Shown here: positions 1 through 8,134 of the stretch, one piece after another
Position numbering within the stretch: position 1 is the stretch's first letter
Layout of the letters: each line of letters begins with the position of its first letter
From: Sphingomonas sp. Leaf32
GTDB lineage: Bacteria > Pseudomonadota > Alphaproteobacteria > Sphingomonadales > Sphingomonadaceae
Direction: 5' to 3'
Length of the DNA: 64,000 nucleotides
Assembly: GCF_001421765.1 (NCBI RefSeq)
Contig: NZ_LMLA01000008.1
Coordinates: 906 to 64,905, forward strand
Position numbers and translations under genes: made by a program
The notes under the pieces: generated by a model
What the model saw: the letters and a program-made list of their open reading frames with translations, nothing else
What the model was told of the DNA's origin: nothing
The model's database searches: none

Positions 1-51
1 CGGCTCGATCCGGCGCATCTGCGCCTTGGACAGCAACAGCAGGTCATTCAT
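1..51 (-). mobile_element. 5' end of an IS5-family transposase gene, cut by the window edge
   Basis: Read on the minus strand from an ATG at 51, the 17 visible residues are MNDLLLLSKAQMRRIEP. This closely resembles the start of IS5-family transposases common in alphaproteobacteria, which run (M)D-LFLLSEAQMRRIEP. A GGAGG ribosome site lies at 59-63, about 8 bases before the ATG. Only the N-terminus is inside the window, so I cannot say whether the element is intact, and the terminal inverted repeat cannot be placed. The identification rests on a short recalled motif. Confidence 0.55.
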
Positions 52-154
52 CCCGGCACCTCCGCCGACAGTGAATCAATCCGCCGCCAATCACGCAACC
101 ATTTAATAGGTCCTGATCCTAGCTGCGATTCCGGCAGGGGAACGCCCCGGCATT

Positions 155-341
155 GATCGACATTCAGCCGGTCGGCGGGTGATCGCTGAGCGACGTACAA
201 TCGCTTCGTCACCCCGGACTTGTTCCGGGGGCCACCCAACCGCAAGCGCCGCCGATCGAGCCTCAATGCGCATCGATCGCTGCACCATGGACCCCGGAAC
301 AGGTCCGGGGCGACGATAAACCGGTAAATGTCGATCGGTCC
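155..341. repeat. Palindromic TIR-bounded element, copy 1
   Basis: A nested inverted repeat. The outer ends are GATCGACATTCAGCCGGT on the left and ACCGGTAAATGTCGATC on the right, which are inverted relatives. The inner arms are CACCCCGGACTTGTTCCGGG (about 211-230) and the mate CCCCGGAACAGGTCCGGGG (about 292-310). A core of about 60 bases lies between. The right end abuts the tonB-like stop codon at 341. Related copies lie at 37242-37427, 55204-55389 and 41455-41560. It occupies most of the gap between the transposase fragment and tonB; I see no gene there. Confidence 0.75.
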
Positions 342-1093
342 TAGTCCCGATACCGACCCCGCTCCACGTCCCAGTCGTACCGCGACACGACGACCGAGGG
401 CACCGCCCGCCCCCGCCCGTCCCGTGACGGACGGAAGCGGAAGGCGCGTTCGATCTGGACGCAGGTCGCGATGTCGATCGCGCGATTGCCGCTCGACCGC
501 CGGATGCGACAGTCGGTCGCGCGGCCGTCCGGCTCGACGACATAATCGACCTCGACCGTTCCCTCGAAGCCGTTCTCCTCCAGCTCGGGCGGCAATCGCG
601 CACCCTGCAACGATCCGCCGATCTGCCGGGGCGGCGTGTCGCCCCCGCCGCTCCCATCGCCGTCCCCCTCGCCGCCGCTGCCCAGACCATCGCCGATCCC
701 GCCCGCGCCGGTGCCCGGCCCGACCCTGTCGGTCGCGCCCGACGACGCATCGTTGCCCGGCCCCGCGACTGGCGCGGTGACGACCGGCGGCGGGACAGGC
801 AGCGGCACGACTGGCGGCGTCGCGACGATCTCAGTTGCCTTCGACCGGATATTGGGCGGCGCGGCGCGGCCCTCGGGCCGGCCTTGGCGCACGACCTGCG
901 GCACCGGCGGCGGGGGCGGCGCATCGGGCGGCGGCGGCAATATGTCGAACGTCGCCAGCGCGCTCTGCGCCGTCCGCGCGACATCCACCCCCAACCCGAC
1001 GATCAACACCCAGCCGAGGAGCACATGCAGCGCGATCGTCACGGCCATCGCGCCGATGCGGCTTCTATCCGGCAGGGTCGTCGTCATCGTCAT
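341..1093 (-). CDS. TonB-like energy transducer
   Basis: Encodes 250 residues with the layout of a TonB family protein: one inner-membrane segment near residues 13-36, a proline-rich stretch at about 52-110, a glycine-rich linker at about 115-155, and a C-terminal TonB domain from about residue 165 containing GTVEVDYVVEPDGRATDCRI. Such proteins carry proton-motive energy from ExbB/ExbD to outer-membrane receptors. No exbB or exbD is next to it, so its partner receptor is unknown. It lies 42 bases downstream of the SUKH gene on the same strand and may be the last gene of that run. The start is ATG; a second in-frame ATG follows two codons later. Confidence 0.85.
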   Translation of the reverse strand: MTMTTTLPDRSRIGAMAVTIALHVLLGWVLIVGLGVDVARTAQSALATFDILPPPPDAPPPPPVPQVVRQGRPEGRAAPPNIRSKATEIVATPPVVPLPVPPPVVTAPVAGPGNDASSGATDRVGPGTGAGGIGDGLGSGGEGDGDGSGGGDTPPRQIGGSLQGARLPPELEENGFEGTVEVDYVVEPDGRATDCRIRRSSGNRAIDIATCVQIERAFRFRPSRDGRGRAVPSVVVSRYDWDVERGRYRD

Positions 1094-1135
1094 CGTGCTG
1101 GCACAACGCCGATGAATGGCGGGTGATCCGGCGGG

Positions 1136-1675
1136 TCAGCCGATCGACTGCCAATCGGTCGTGTAGCGTTCAACGAAATCGGTGAAGCTCACCGCCACAG
1201 TCCCGATCGTATCGCTGACACGAACTACATGGCCGTAGGTCGCACCGGGTTCACAGCTGATCGCCCAGGCCCAGCACCACATCAGATGGTCCGCGAACAA
1301 CAGGTAACGCGCGCCTTCACCGGGCAATTCGGGGTCCGAACCACACCCGTCTTCGTCCAGCAGGTTACGGATCCGCTCCAAAGGCCACCAGGTACCCAGT
1401 TCGTGATCCATCGTCTCTTCGGCTACAGGGCAGCCGTGCAACAGATAAGCTTGGAAGTCGGCTGGCAGGGTCGCATCGTATCGTTCTGCGAGCGCCGCAA
1501 CCGCGACGGAGGAGTTGATGCCGATCGTTACATCGCTGCCGGTCGCTTGCCACCAGAGGTTTAAACGCTGCCAAGCTCGATCGGGGCCATCGCCAATCTC
1601 GGACAGTGCCGACAAATCCGGCTTGGGGATCGGTGGAATCCCCCGGTGGACCATGCCCAGCAGCCGCCGAAACAT
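1136..1675 (-). CDS. SMI1/KNR4 (SUKH) domain protein
   Basis: 179 residues resembling the SMI1/KNR4 or SUKH superfamily. The pattern LPADFQAYLLHGCP around residue 75 matches the family's LP..y..fl...nG-type segment, and the protein is rich in Trp and acidic residues. SUKH proteins often act as immunity proteins against contact-dependent or polymorphic toxins, but no toxin gene is adjacent, so this may be a housekeeping or orphan member. Its ATG directly follows the TAG of the cysQ-like gene with no spacer, which points to co-transcription and translational coupling. Confidence 0.6.
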   Translation of the reverse strand: MFRRLLGMVHRGIPPIPKPDLSALSEIGDGPDRAWQRLNLWWQATGSDVTIGINSSVAVAALAERYDATLPADFQAYLLHGCPVAEETMDHELGTWWPLERIRNLLDEDGCGSDPELPGEGARYLLFADHLMWCWAWAISCEPGATYGHVVRVSDTIGTVAVSFTDFVERYTTDWQSIG

Positions 1676-2461
1676 CTACCGCTTCCCCAGCGCCGCGATC
1701 GCCCGGTCGCGCAGCCGCTCCACCGCCGCGCCGTGGATGCCGGGAGCCGCCGCCATCACGCCGAAGAACTGCGGGCGCGGCTGGTTGAAGCGCAGCTTGC
1801 GCCCGATCGCGTCGGTCACCGTCGCCCCCGCCTCGCGCGCGATCAGGATACTGGCCGCGACGTCCCATTCATTGCCCCAGCGCAGCGTCGCAAGGAAATC
1901 GGCCTCGCCCGCCGCCACCATCGCCATGCGCAGCGCGATCGAATTCGGCTTGGCGACCATCAGCAGGTCGCGATCCGCCTTGGGCAGCGCGTCCACCGGC
2001 GTCCGGCTCCCGGCGAAATCGACGCGCGGGCTGACCGCCAGCCGCGCGCCGTTCATCCGCGCGCCCTGCCCCGCCGCCGCCGTCCAGCGCTGCCGCCGCA
2101 CCGGCGCGTCGAGCACCCCCAGCACCGGCTGCCCATCTTCGATCAGCGCGACCGACACCGCCCAGCCGTCACGCCCGCGAATATAGTCGCGCGTGCCGTC
2201 GATCGGGTCGACGATCCACACCTGCCGCCGCGCCAGCCGGATCGCATCGTCGGCGGTCTCCTCCGACAACCACCCCGCCTCGGGCAGCAACGCGCTCAGC
2301 CGATCGCGCAGCAGCCGGTCGACCGAAAGGTCGATCTCGCACACCGGATTGCCCGGCGCCTTCTCCCATGTCTGGAAATCCCCGCGCCAGCTCGCCAGCG
2401 CCAGCGCCGCCGCCTCGCCGGCGATGGCGGTTACCTGTTCGAGCAGCGCGGCGTCAGCCAC
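1676..2461 (-). CDS. cysQ: Inositol-monophosphatase family protein, probably 3'(2'),5'-bisphosphate nucleotidase CysQ
   Basis: 261 residues of the lithium-sensitive Mg-dependent phosphatase fold. Visible motifs are WLSEETADD (metal-binding Glu), WIVDPIDGTRDYI (the DPIDGT signature) and EWDVAAS near residue 195 (the late WD motif). CysQ removes the 3'-phosphate from PAP made during sulfate activation; an inositol monophosphatase is the alternative, as the motifs are shared. The start is GTG and overlaps the end of pmbA by 8 bases. The family is certain; the exact substrate is inferred. Confidence 0.8.
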   Translation of the reverse strand: MADAALLEQVTAIAGEAAALALASWRGDFQTWEKAPGNPVCEIDLSVDRLLRDRLSALLPEAGWLSEETADDAIRLARRQVWIVDPIDGTRDYIRGRDGWAVSVALIEDGQPVLGVLDAPVRRQRWTAAAGQGARMNGARLAVSPRVDFAGSRTPVDALPKADRDLLMVAKPNSIALRMAMVAAGEADFLATLRWGNEWDVAASILIAREAGATVTDAIGRKLRFNQPRPQFFGVMAAAPGIHGAAVERLRDRAIAALGKR

Positions 2462-3842
2462 CCGCCACCGTCATGCCATCGACCCGGATGGTCGGCACAT
2501 TGACCCCCTGCCGATGCTCCAGATCGCCCGCCGCGCGCATCGACAACAGCATCGGGCGCAGGTTGCCGGCGATGGTGATGCCCGACACCGGCCGCGTGAT
2601 CTCGCCCTGCTCGATCAGGAAGCCCGACGCCCCCCGGCTGTAATCGCCGGTGACGCCGTTCACGCCCTGCCCGATCAGTTCGGTGAGCAGCACGCCGCGT
2701 TCGATGTCGCCGATCAGCGACGCGATACTGCCGCTGCCGCCGGCCAGATGGACGTTGCCGGTAGTCACGCCGGGCGAACCGCTAAGGCCCCGCGAGGCAT
2801 GGCCGGTCGGCTCCAGCCCCAGCTGCCGCGCCGACGCGCTGTCGAGCAGCCACGTTTGCAGCACGCCGCGCTCGACCAGCGCCATCGGCGACACCGGCAG
2901 CCCCTCGCCATCGAACGGCCGCGCGCGCAGCCCATGCGGGCGGTGCGGATCGTCGATGATCGACAGCCCTTCAGGCAGGATGGCATGGCCCAGATAGTCG
3001 CGGAGGAAGCTGGTGCCACGCGCGATCGACGGTCCGGAAATCGCCCCCAGCACATGGCCGATCAGGCTGCCGCCGACCCGGGGATCGAACACGACCGGCA
3101 GGGCGCCGCCATCGATCTTGACCGGGTTCAGCCGCGCGACCGCGCGTTCGCCCGCGCGCCGTCCGACGATCTCCGGCGCCTCCAGCATCGTGCGGTGGCG
3201 CGCGGAATGATGGGCATGGTCACGCTGCATCGCCGCGCCCTCACCCGCCAGCACGCTGGCCGAAATGCCGTGGCTGGTGACCGCATAGCCCTGCGCGAAG
3301 CCGTGGCTGGTGGCCAGCGCGACGATGGCGCGGCTGTAGCCGGCCGATCCGCCCTCCGAATTGCTGACCCCCGCGACCGACCGCGCGGCATCCTCGACCG
3401 CCATCGCCGCCTCACGCAGCGTCTGCGGCGGCACCTCGCCCCCATCGTCCAGGTCGAGCAGCGGCGGCGCGCCATGCAGCAGCCGTTCGGCCGGCGCCAA
3501 CCCCGCCCAGCGATCCTCCGGCGCGGCGCTCGCCATCGCCACCACCCGCTCGGCCAGCGCGGCGAGGCCCGCTTCGGACAGGTCGGACGTCGAGACGCTG
3601 GCCGATCGCTGCCCGACGAACACGCGCAGGCCCAGCTCCGCGCCTTCCGACCGGCCGACATCCTCCAGCTGTCCCAGCCGCACCGACACCGACAGCGCGG
3701 TATCGGCGACGAGGATCGCATCGGCGGCATCGGCGCCACAGGCACGGGCGCGGGCGATGGCGGATTGGGCGCGGTCGGTGGCGGTCTGCGGATCGATCAT
3801 GGGGGCCAGATGGGAAGCCTCGGGAGCCACGGCAACGCTCAT
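2454..3842 (-). CDS. pmbA: TldD/PmbA family protein (TldE subunit)
   Basis: About 462 residues of the TldD/PmbA (modulator of DNA gyrase) family. The protein lacks an HExxH zinc motif, as expected for the TldE/PmbA subunit; TldD, the catalytic partner, is not in the window. The pair degrades peptides and can mature modified peptides. I chose the ATG at 3842 because it overlaps the ubiA stop as ATGA and so looks translationally coupled. An ATG at 3800, starting MIDPQTATDRAQ, matches the usual family length (about 448) and is a real alternative. The 3' end overlaps the cysQ-like gene. Confidence 0.88.
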   Translation of the reverse strand: MSVAVAPEASHLAPMIDPQTATDRAQSAIARARACGADAADAILVADTALSVSVRLGQLEDVGRSEGAELGLRVFVGQRSASVSTSDLSEAGLAALAERVVAMASAAPEDRWAGLAPAERLLHGAPPLLDLDDGGEVPPQTLREAAMAVEDAARSVAGVSNSEGGSAGYSRAIVALATSHGFAQGYAVTSHGISASVLAGEGAAMQRDHAHHSARHRTMLEAPEIVGRRAGERAVARLNPVKIDGGALPVVFDPRVGGSLIGHVLGAISGPSIARGTSFLRDYLGHAILPEGLSIIDDPHRPHGLRARPFDGEGLPVSPMALVERGVLQTWLLDSASARQLGLEPTGHASRGLSGSPGVTTGNVHLAGGSGSIASLIGDIERGVLLTELIGQGVNGVTGDYSRGASGFLIEQGEITRPVSGITIAGNLRPMLLSMRAAGDLEHRQGVNVPTIRVDGMTVAGG

Positions 3843-4759
3843 GCCGCCTGCCCCACGGTCAACAGGCCAAGGAACAGCAGCAGCCCGGCATCGCGGTTCG
3901 ACCGGAACCGCCGCAGCGTGTTCGCGCCGTCCCCGGGCCGGAGCGTCGCGACCTGCCACAGCAGATGCAGCGCGGCGGGCAGCAGCGCGAGGAGCGCCAG
4001 CGGCGTCGGGAACACCCGCCACACCGCGCCGGCCCAGCAGGCGATGGCGACGACGTACAGCAGCATCACCCCCGGCCGCACCCGCGCGCCCATCGCCCGC
4101 GCCGACGACCGCACCCCGACCATCGCGTCATCCTCGATGTCCTGGCACGCATAGATGGTGTCGTACCCGATCACCCACGCGATCGCGCCGGCGTACAGGA
4201 ACGCGAGCGGCGTCCAGTCCGCCACCGCCATCTGCGCCCATGCGACCGGCGCGGCCCAGGAGAACACCATGCCCAGCCACGCCTGCGGCCACCAGGTGAT
4301 CCGCTTCATGAACGGATAGGCGGCGACCAGCACGAGGCTGGCCAGCGCGACCAGCGCGGCGGTGAAGTTCAGTTGCAACAGGACGACGAAGCCGATCAGG
4401 CTGAGGAACACCAGCCAGCCCCAAGCCGCCCTGACCGACACCGCCCCGCTCGCCAGCGGGCGATTGGCGGTGCGCGCCACCTGCCGGTCGAGATCGCGGT
4501 CGACGATGTCGTTATAGACGCAGCCCGCCCCGCGCATCGCGATGCTGCCCGCCAAGAACCACAGCAGCATGTCCCACCGCTCGACCGCCCGGCCCGACAG
4601 CGCCATCGCCCAGGCACCGGGCCAATAGAGCAGCCACCACCCGATCGGGCGATCGAACCGCGCCAGCAACGCGAACGGACGCGCGGCGGCGGGCAGGATC
4701 GCGATGAGCCCGCGATGCTCGGTATCGGCGACTTGGGTGGCGGGTGCAGGGGACGACAT
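3839..4759 (-). CDS. ubiA: 4-hydroxybenzoate polyprenyltransferase
   Basis: 306 residues with about eight or nine membrane segments. The two Asp-rich prenyl-diphosphate sites are visible: NDIVDRDLDRQVARTANRPL at about residue 82 and YDTIYACQDIEDD at about 205. It attaches the polyprenyl tail to 4-hydroxybenzoate in the inner membrane, the first committed membrane step of ubiquinone synthesis. It is the first gene of the minus-strand run ubiA-pmbA-cysQ-SUKH-tonB, and its TGA overlaps the pmbA ATG. The start is ATG. Confidence 0.93.
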   Translation of the reverse strand: MSSPAPATQVADTEHRGLIAILPAAARPFALLARFDRPIGWWLLYWPGAWAMALSGRAVERWDMLLWFLAGSIAMRGAGCVYNDIVDRDLDRQVARTANRPLASGAVSVRAAWGWLVFLSLIGFVVLLQLNFTAALVALASLVLVAAYPFMKRITWWPQAWLGMVFSWAAPVAWAQMAVADWTPLAFLYAGAIAWVIGYDTIYACQDIEDDAMVGVRSSARAMGARVRPGVMLLYVVAIACWAGAVWRVFPTPLALLALLPAALHLLWQVATLRPGDGANTLRRFRSNRDAGLLLFLGLLTVGQAA

Positions 4760-4829
4760 GCTGCCCCTGCTGCCACGGTCCGGCCGGCTTGCACAGGGCG
4801 TTCGTCAGCCCCGTGCAAGCCGCACGCGA

Positions 4830-5045
4830 TCAATGCTTCGCTGCGGCCGCCTGCGCCTTGGCCTGCTTGGCGTAATGATGGTGCATCGCGATACAGCCGG
4901 CGACCGCACCCATCTTGCCATGGCCCTTGCCGACCATATGCCCGGCGACGCCACCCGCGACCGCACCACGAATGCAGCCCTTCGCAAGCGCGGGCTGTGC
5001 CGCGACCATCGCGAGGGGAACGGCGAACAGAGCAACGAACCGCAT
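4830..5045 (-). CDS. Small secreted Gly/His-rich protein
   Basis: 71 residues. A signal peptide is clear (MRFVALFAVPLAM, cut after ALA near residue 22). The mature part is small, with two Cys, a glycine-zipper-like AVAGGVAGHMVGKGHGKMGAVAG, a HHH run and an Ala/Lys-rich tail. I do not recognise a function; a small periplasmic or outer-membrane-associated protein is likely. The ATG at 5045 is preceded by GGAG at a spacing of 8. A longer upstream reading lacks a ribosome site and would bury the signal peptide. Confidence 0.65.
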   Translation of the reverse strand: MRFVALFAVPLAMVAAQPALAKGCIRGAVAGGVAGHMVGKGHGKMGAVAGCIAMHHHYAKQAKAQAAAAKH

Positions 5046-5150
5046 GGCCAGTCTCCATTTTGAATTATCGAGGATGGATATACGGCGGACGCCCCGCGCC
5101 GGTTGCGTTAAACTTTCGTCATCTTGCGCGAAGCCCGCTATGGCGAGGCC

Positions 5151-5426
5151 ATGGACCTCGACCAGCTGATCGCCCATTATTTCGGCACGACCGATCCCGA
5201 CGCCGCCGACGCCGCCACCCTCGACGCCGCGCGCGAACGGATGGGCGTGGACTTCGGCGTGGAGCGCGATCCCTCGCGCCGCTTCGCGCTGTGGACGCTG
5301 ATGGATGCGTTCGGCTTCGCACCGCCACCCGCCGAAGCGTTCGAGAAGACGCCCGAACTGCGCGCGGCGGCGGAACGCTATCTCGACGCCGCCTACCGGG
5401 TCGAACGCGACGGGACGCCCGACTGA
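5151..5426 (+). CDS. Conserved small cytoplasmic protein of unknown function
   Basis: 91 residues beginning MDLDQLIAHYFGT; acidic, with no membrane segment. I recognise no domain. Its stop overlaps the start of the downstream Gdx transporter gene in a TGATG arrangement, so the two are probably co-translated, which supports it being real. The ATG at 5151 is preferred over an in-frame TTG at 5124. Confidence 0.65.
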   Translation: MDLDQLIAHYFGTTDPDAADAATLDAARERMGVDFGVERDPSRRFALWTLMDAFGFAPPPAEAFEKTPELRAAAERYLDAAYRVERDGTPD

Positions 5427-5740
5427 TGCCGTGGGTGCTGCTGACGATCGCCGGGCTGCTGGAGATCGTCTGGGCCTATTATATGAAGCTGTCGGACGGC
5501 TTCTCCAAACCTTGGCCGACGCTCGCGACCTTCGTCGCGATGTTCGCCAGCTTCGGCCTGTTGTCGCTGGCGATGAAGCAGTTGCCGCTCGGCACCAGCT
5601 ACATGGTGTGGACCGGCATCGGCGCGCTGGGGGCGTTCGTCGTCGGCATCGCGCTGTTGGGCGAGGCGGTCACTCCGCTACGGCTGGTCGCGGCGGCGAT
5701 GCTGCTCGGCGGGCTGGTGCTGATGAAGCTGGCGTCGTGA
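5426..5740 (+). CDS. gdx: SMR family exporter of the Gdx (SugE) type
   Basis: 104 residues with four membrane helices. Glu13 in GLLEIVWAYYMK is the proton/substrate-coupling glutamate of small multidrug resistance pumps. The spacing and the segments LPLGTSYMVWTGIGALG and LLGEAVTPLRL match the Gdx/SugE branch, known to export guanidinium, rather than the EmrE branch. No guanidine riboswitch is evident upstream. Its ATG overlaps the stop of the preceding small gene (TGATG). A different SMR, EmrE-like, is encoded at 32332-32664. Confidence 0.85.
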   Translation: MPWVLLTIAGLLEIVWAYYMKLSDGFSKPWPTLATFVAMFASFGLLSLAMKQLPLGTSYMVWTGIGALGAFVVGIALLGEAVTPLRLVAAAMLLGGLVLMKLAS

Positions 5741-5750
5741 TCGTCGCCGT

Positions 5751-5848
5751 CGTCATTCCGGCGAAGGCCGGAATCCATGGACACGGACGGGTTCGATAGA
5801 GGTGCAACGTCCCCGTTTCCATGGATCCCGGCCTTCGCCGGGATGACG
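5751..5848. repeat. Paired palindromic intergenic repeat (CATTCCGGCGAAGGCCGGAATCC family)
   Basis: Begins CGTCATTCCGGCGAAGGCC and ends with the inverted relative CCTTCGCCGGGATGACG; ATCCATGGA occurs in both arms. The whole can fold as one long hairpin. It sits between gdx and rsmE and is nearly identical to 52394-52492. It may act as a transcript end or mRNA stabiliser. Confidence 0.75.
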
Positions 5849-5901
5849 GTGGTGTAAGCGTGCCCTGCCCAACACTGCCCGGCCTGCTATAGCCCCCCCC
5901 C

Positions 5902-6645
5902 ATGCCCGCTACCCCCGCCTGGCCGCCCGATTCGTCGCCCCGCCTGTTCGTCGAGCAACCGCTCGCCGACGGCGCGCGCATCCGCCTCGACGGGGCGCAG
6001 GCACATTATCTGCTGTCGGTGATGCGGGTGAAGGACGGCGATGGCGTCCGCCTGTTCGATGACCTCACCGGCGAATGGCTGGCCCACGCGACCGAGGTGC
6101 GCAAGCGCGACCTGATACTCGCCGTCACCAGCCCGCTTCGCCCGCGCGAGACGGTGCCCGACCTGTGGCTGTGCATCGCCCCGACCAAGAAGGGCCGGAT
6201 CGACTGGGTGATCGAAAAGGCGTGCGAGCTGGGCGTCGACCGGATCGTGCCCGTGCTTACCCGGCGGACGGTGGTCGACCGGCTCAACCTCGACCGCCTG
6301 CGCGCCCATGCGGTCGAGGCCGCCGAGCAATGCGGCCGCACCGCCCTGCCCGCGCTGGTCGAACCGGTGAAGCTGCCCGCCCTGCTGCGCGACTGGCCGG
6401 CGGACCGGGCGCTGTTCTTCGCCGACGAAACCGGCGGCGTGCCCGCCTTCGACGCGATGCGCGCGCGGCCGGGGCCGGCGGCGATCCTGATCGGGCCGGA
6501 GGGCGGCTTCGATCCGGAGGAACGCCACCAGGTCCGCGCGCACCCACAGGCGGTCGGCATGGCGCTCGGCCCGCGCATCCTGCGCGCCGAGACGGCGGCG
6601 GCGGCGGCAACGGCGCTATGGATGGCGGCGGCGGGCGACTGGTAG
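5902..6645 (+). CDS. rsmE: 16S rRNA (uracil1498-N3)-methyltransferase
   Basis: 247 residues. The SPOUT methyltransferase signature is visible: IGPEGGFDPEE at about residue 195 and LGPRILRAETA near 217, the segments forming the SAM-binding knot. An N-terminal PUA-like part begins PRLFVEQPLADG, and LCIAPTKKGRIDWVIEKACE matches the family core. It methylates U1498 of 16S rRNA in the assembled 30S subunit. The start is the ATG at 5902. It lies 55 bases upstream of the gshA long-reading start, same strand. Confidence 0.93.
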   Translation: MPATPAWPPDSSPRLFVEQPLADGARIRLDGAQAHYLLSVMRVKDGDGVRLFDDLTGEWLAHATEVRKRDLILAVTSPLRPRETVPDLWLCIAPTKKGRIDWVIEKACELGVDRIVPVLTRRTVVDRLNLDRLRAHAVEAAEQCGRTALPALVEPVKLPALLRDWPADRALFFADETGGVPAFDAMRARPGPAAILIGPEGGFDPEERHQVRAHPQAVGMALGPRILRAETAAAAATALWMAAAGDW

Positions 6646-6712
6646 CCGCGCTTTGCCGGCATCAATCACAGCCCCCTAGCGCGGCCCGTCGCCTGCGCGT
6701 ATGGGCGCGATC

Positions 6713-8086
6713 ATGAGCACGAAGACCGTTTCGGACAGCAACGCAGCGGCCATCGAGGACCGCTCGCAACTGATCGCCTATTTCGCCGGGGGCGAAAAGC
6801 CCGTCGAGCGGTGGCGCATCGGCACCGAGCATGAGAAGTTCGTCTATCGCACCGCCGACCATGCCGCGCCGTCCTATGACGAACCGGGCGGCATCCGCGA
6901 CCTGCTGTCCGGCCTCGAACGCTTCGGCTGGCGCCCGGTCGAGGAAGGCGGCAAGGTCATCGCGCTGACCGGCAAGGACGGATCGGTCAGCCTCGAACCC
7001 GCCGGGCAGTTCGAACTGTCGGGCGCCCCGCTCGACAACCTGCACCAGACCTGCGCCGAAACCGGCCGCCATCTGGATCAGGTGAAGGCGGTCGGCGACG
7101 AACTGGGCCTCGGCTTCCTCGGCCTCGGCATGTGGCCCGACAAGCGCCGCGACGAACTGCCGATCATGCCCAAGGGGCGCTATGGCATCATGCTGAACCA
7201 TATGCCGCGCGTCGGCAGCATGGGTCTCGACATGATGCTGCGCACCTGCACCATCCAGGTGAACCTCGATTATTCGAGCGAAGCCGACATGGTGCAGAAG
7301 TTCCGCGTCGGCCTGGCGCTGCAGCCGCTGGCGACCGCGCTGTTCGCCAATTCACCCTTTACCGAAGGGCTGCCCAACGGCCAGCTTTCCTATCGCTCGC
7401 ACATCTGGTCCGACACCGATCCGGCGCGCACCGGCATGTTGCCGTTCGTGTTCGAGGACGGGTTCGGCTACGAACGCTATGCCGACTATGCGCTCGATGT
7501 ACCGATGTACTTCGTCTATCGCGACGGCCGCTATATCGACGCCGCCGGCCTGTCGTTCCGCGATTTCCTGAAGGGCGAGCTGTCGGTCCTGCCGGGCGAG
7601 AAGCCGACGATGGAGGATTGGGCCGACCATCTCTCGACCGCCTTCCCCGAAGTGCGGCTGAAGACCTTCCTCGAAATGCGCGGCGCCGATGGCGGACCGT
7701 GGGGCCGCATCTGCGCGCTGCCGGCCTTGTGGGTCGGGCTGCTGTACGATCAGGGCGCATTGGATGCGGCATGGGATCTGGTGAAGGGCTGGTCGATCGA
7801 GGACCGCCAGCGGCTGCGCGACACGGTGCCCGCCCTCGGCCTCGACGCGCCGCTGCCCGGTGGCGGCACCTTGCGCGATGTCGCGGGCGAAGTACTCGAT
7901 ATCGCCGGCCGGGGCCTCAGCGCCCGCCGTCGCCTCAGTCTGTCGGGTGAGGATGAGAGCGGCTTCCTCGAACCGCTGCGCGAGGTCGTGCGGTCGGGCA
8001 AGGTCCCGGCGCAGATACTGCTCGACAAGTTCGCCGGCGAATGGGGCGGCGACCTGTCGAACGTGTACGGCGAGTATAGTTTCTGA
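6713..8086 (+). CDS. gshA: Glutamate-cysteine ligase (alphaproteobacterial/plant type)
   Basis: 457 residues. Segments such as WRIGTEHEKFVY (early Glu-rich ATP/metal site) and MPKGRYGIMLNHMPRVG identify the GCS2-type glutamate-cysteine ligase shared by alphaproteobacteria and plants, distinct from the enterobacterial GshA. It makes gamma-glutamylcysteine, the first step of glutathione synthesis. The start at MSTKTVSD (6713) is preferred; an in-frame ATG four codons upstream (6701) is possible. gshB is not in the window. It is followed by a strong hairpin shared with the convergent gene. Confidence 0.92.
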   Translation: MSTKTVSDSNAAAIEDRSQLIAYFAGGEKPVERWRIGTEHEKFVYRTADHAAPSYDEPGGIRDLLSGLERFGWRPVEEGGKVIALTGKDGSVSLEPAGQFELSGAPLDNLHQTCAETGRHLDQVKAVGDELGLGFLGLGMWPDKRRDELPIMPKGRYGIMLNHMPRVGSMGLDMMLRTCTIQVNLDYSSEADMVQKFRVGLALQPLATALFANSPFTEGLPNGQLSYRSHIWSDTDPARTGMLPFVFEDGFGYERYADYALDVPMYFVYRDGRYIDAAGLSFRDFLKGELSVLPGEKPTMEDWADHLSTAFPEVRLKTFLEMRGADGGPWGRICALPALWVGLLYDQGALDAAWDLVKGWSIEDRQRLRDTVPALGLDAPLPGGGTLRDVAGEVLDIAGRGLSARRRLSLSGEDESGFLEPLREVVRSGKVPAQILLDKFAGEWGGDLSNVYGEYSF

Positions 8087-8093
8087 CGCCCCG

Positions 8094-8119
8094 CCCCGAA
8101 ACCCATCCGGGTTTCGGGG
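8094..8119. terminator. Bidirectional hairpin between gshA and the convergent secreted-protein gene
   Basis: A perfect 11-bp stem, CCCCGAAACCC / GGGTTTCGGGG, with the loop ATCC. It starts 8 bases after the gshA stop and ends before the convergent gene's stop at 8135. There is no U-tract, so it may stop transcription only weakly or may protect the 3' end. Confidence 0.6.
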
Positions 8120-8134
8120 AACGCGTCGCGACCG

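Noticed and set aside
103..984. Minus-strand frame overlapping tonB
   Set aside because: Arg/Ser-rich out-of-frame reading of tonB DNA.
5426..5740. Guanidine riboswitch before gdx
   Set aside because: The gene's start overlaps the upstream coding region, leaving no room for an aptamer.
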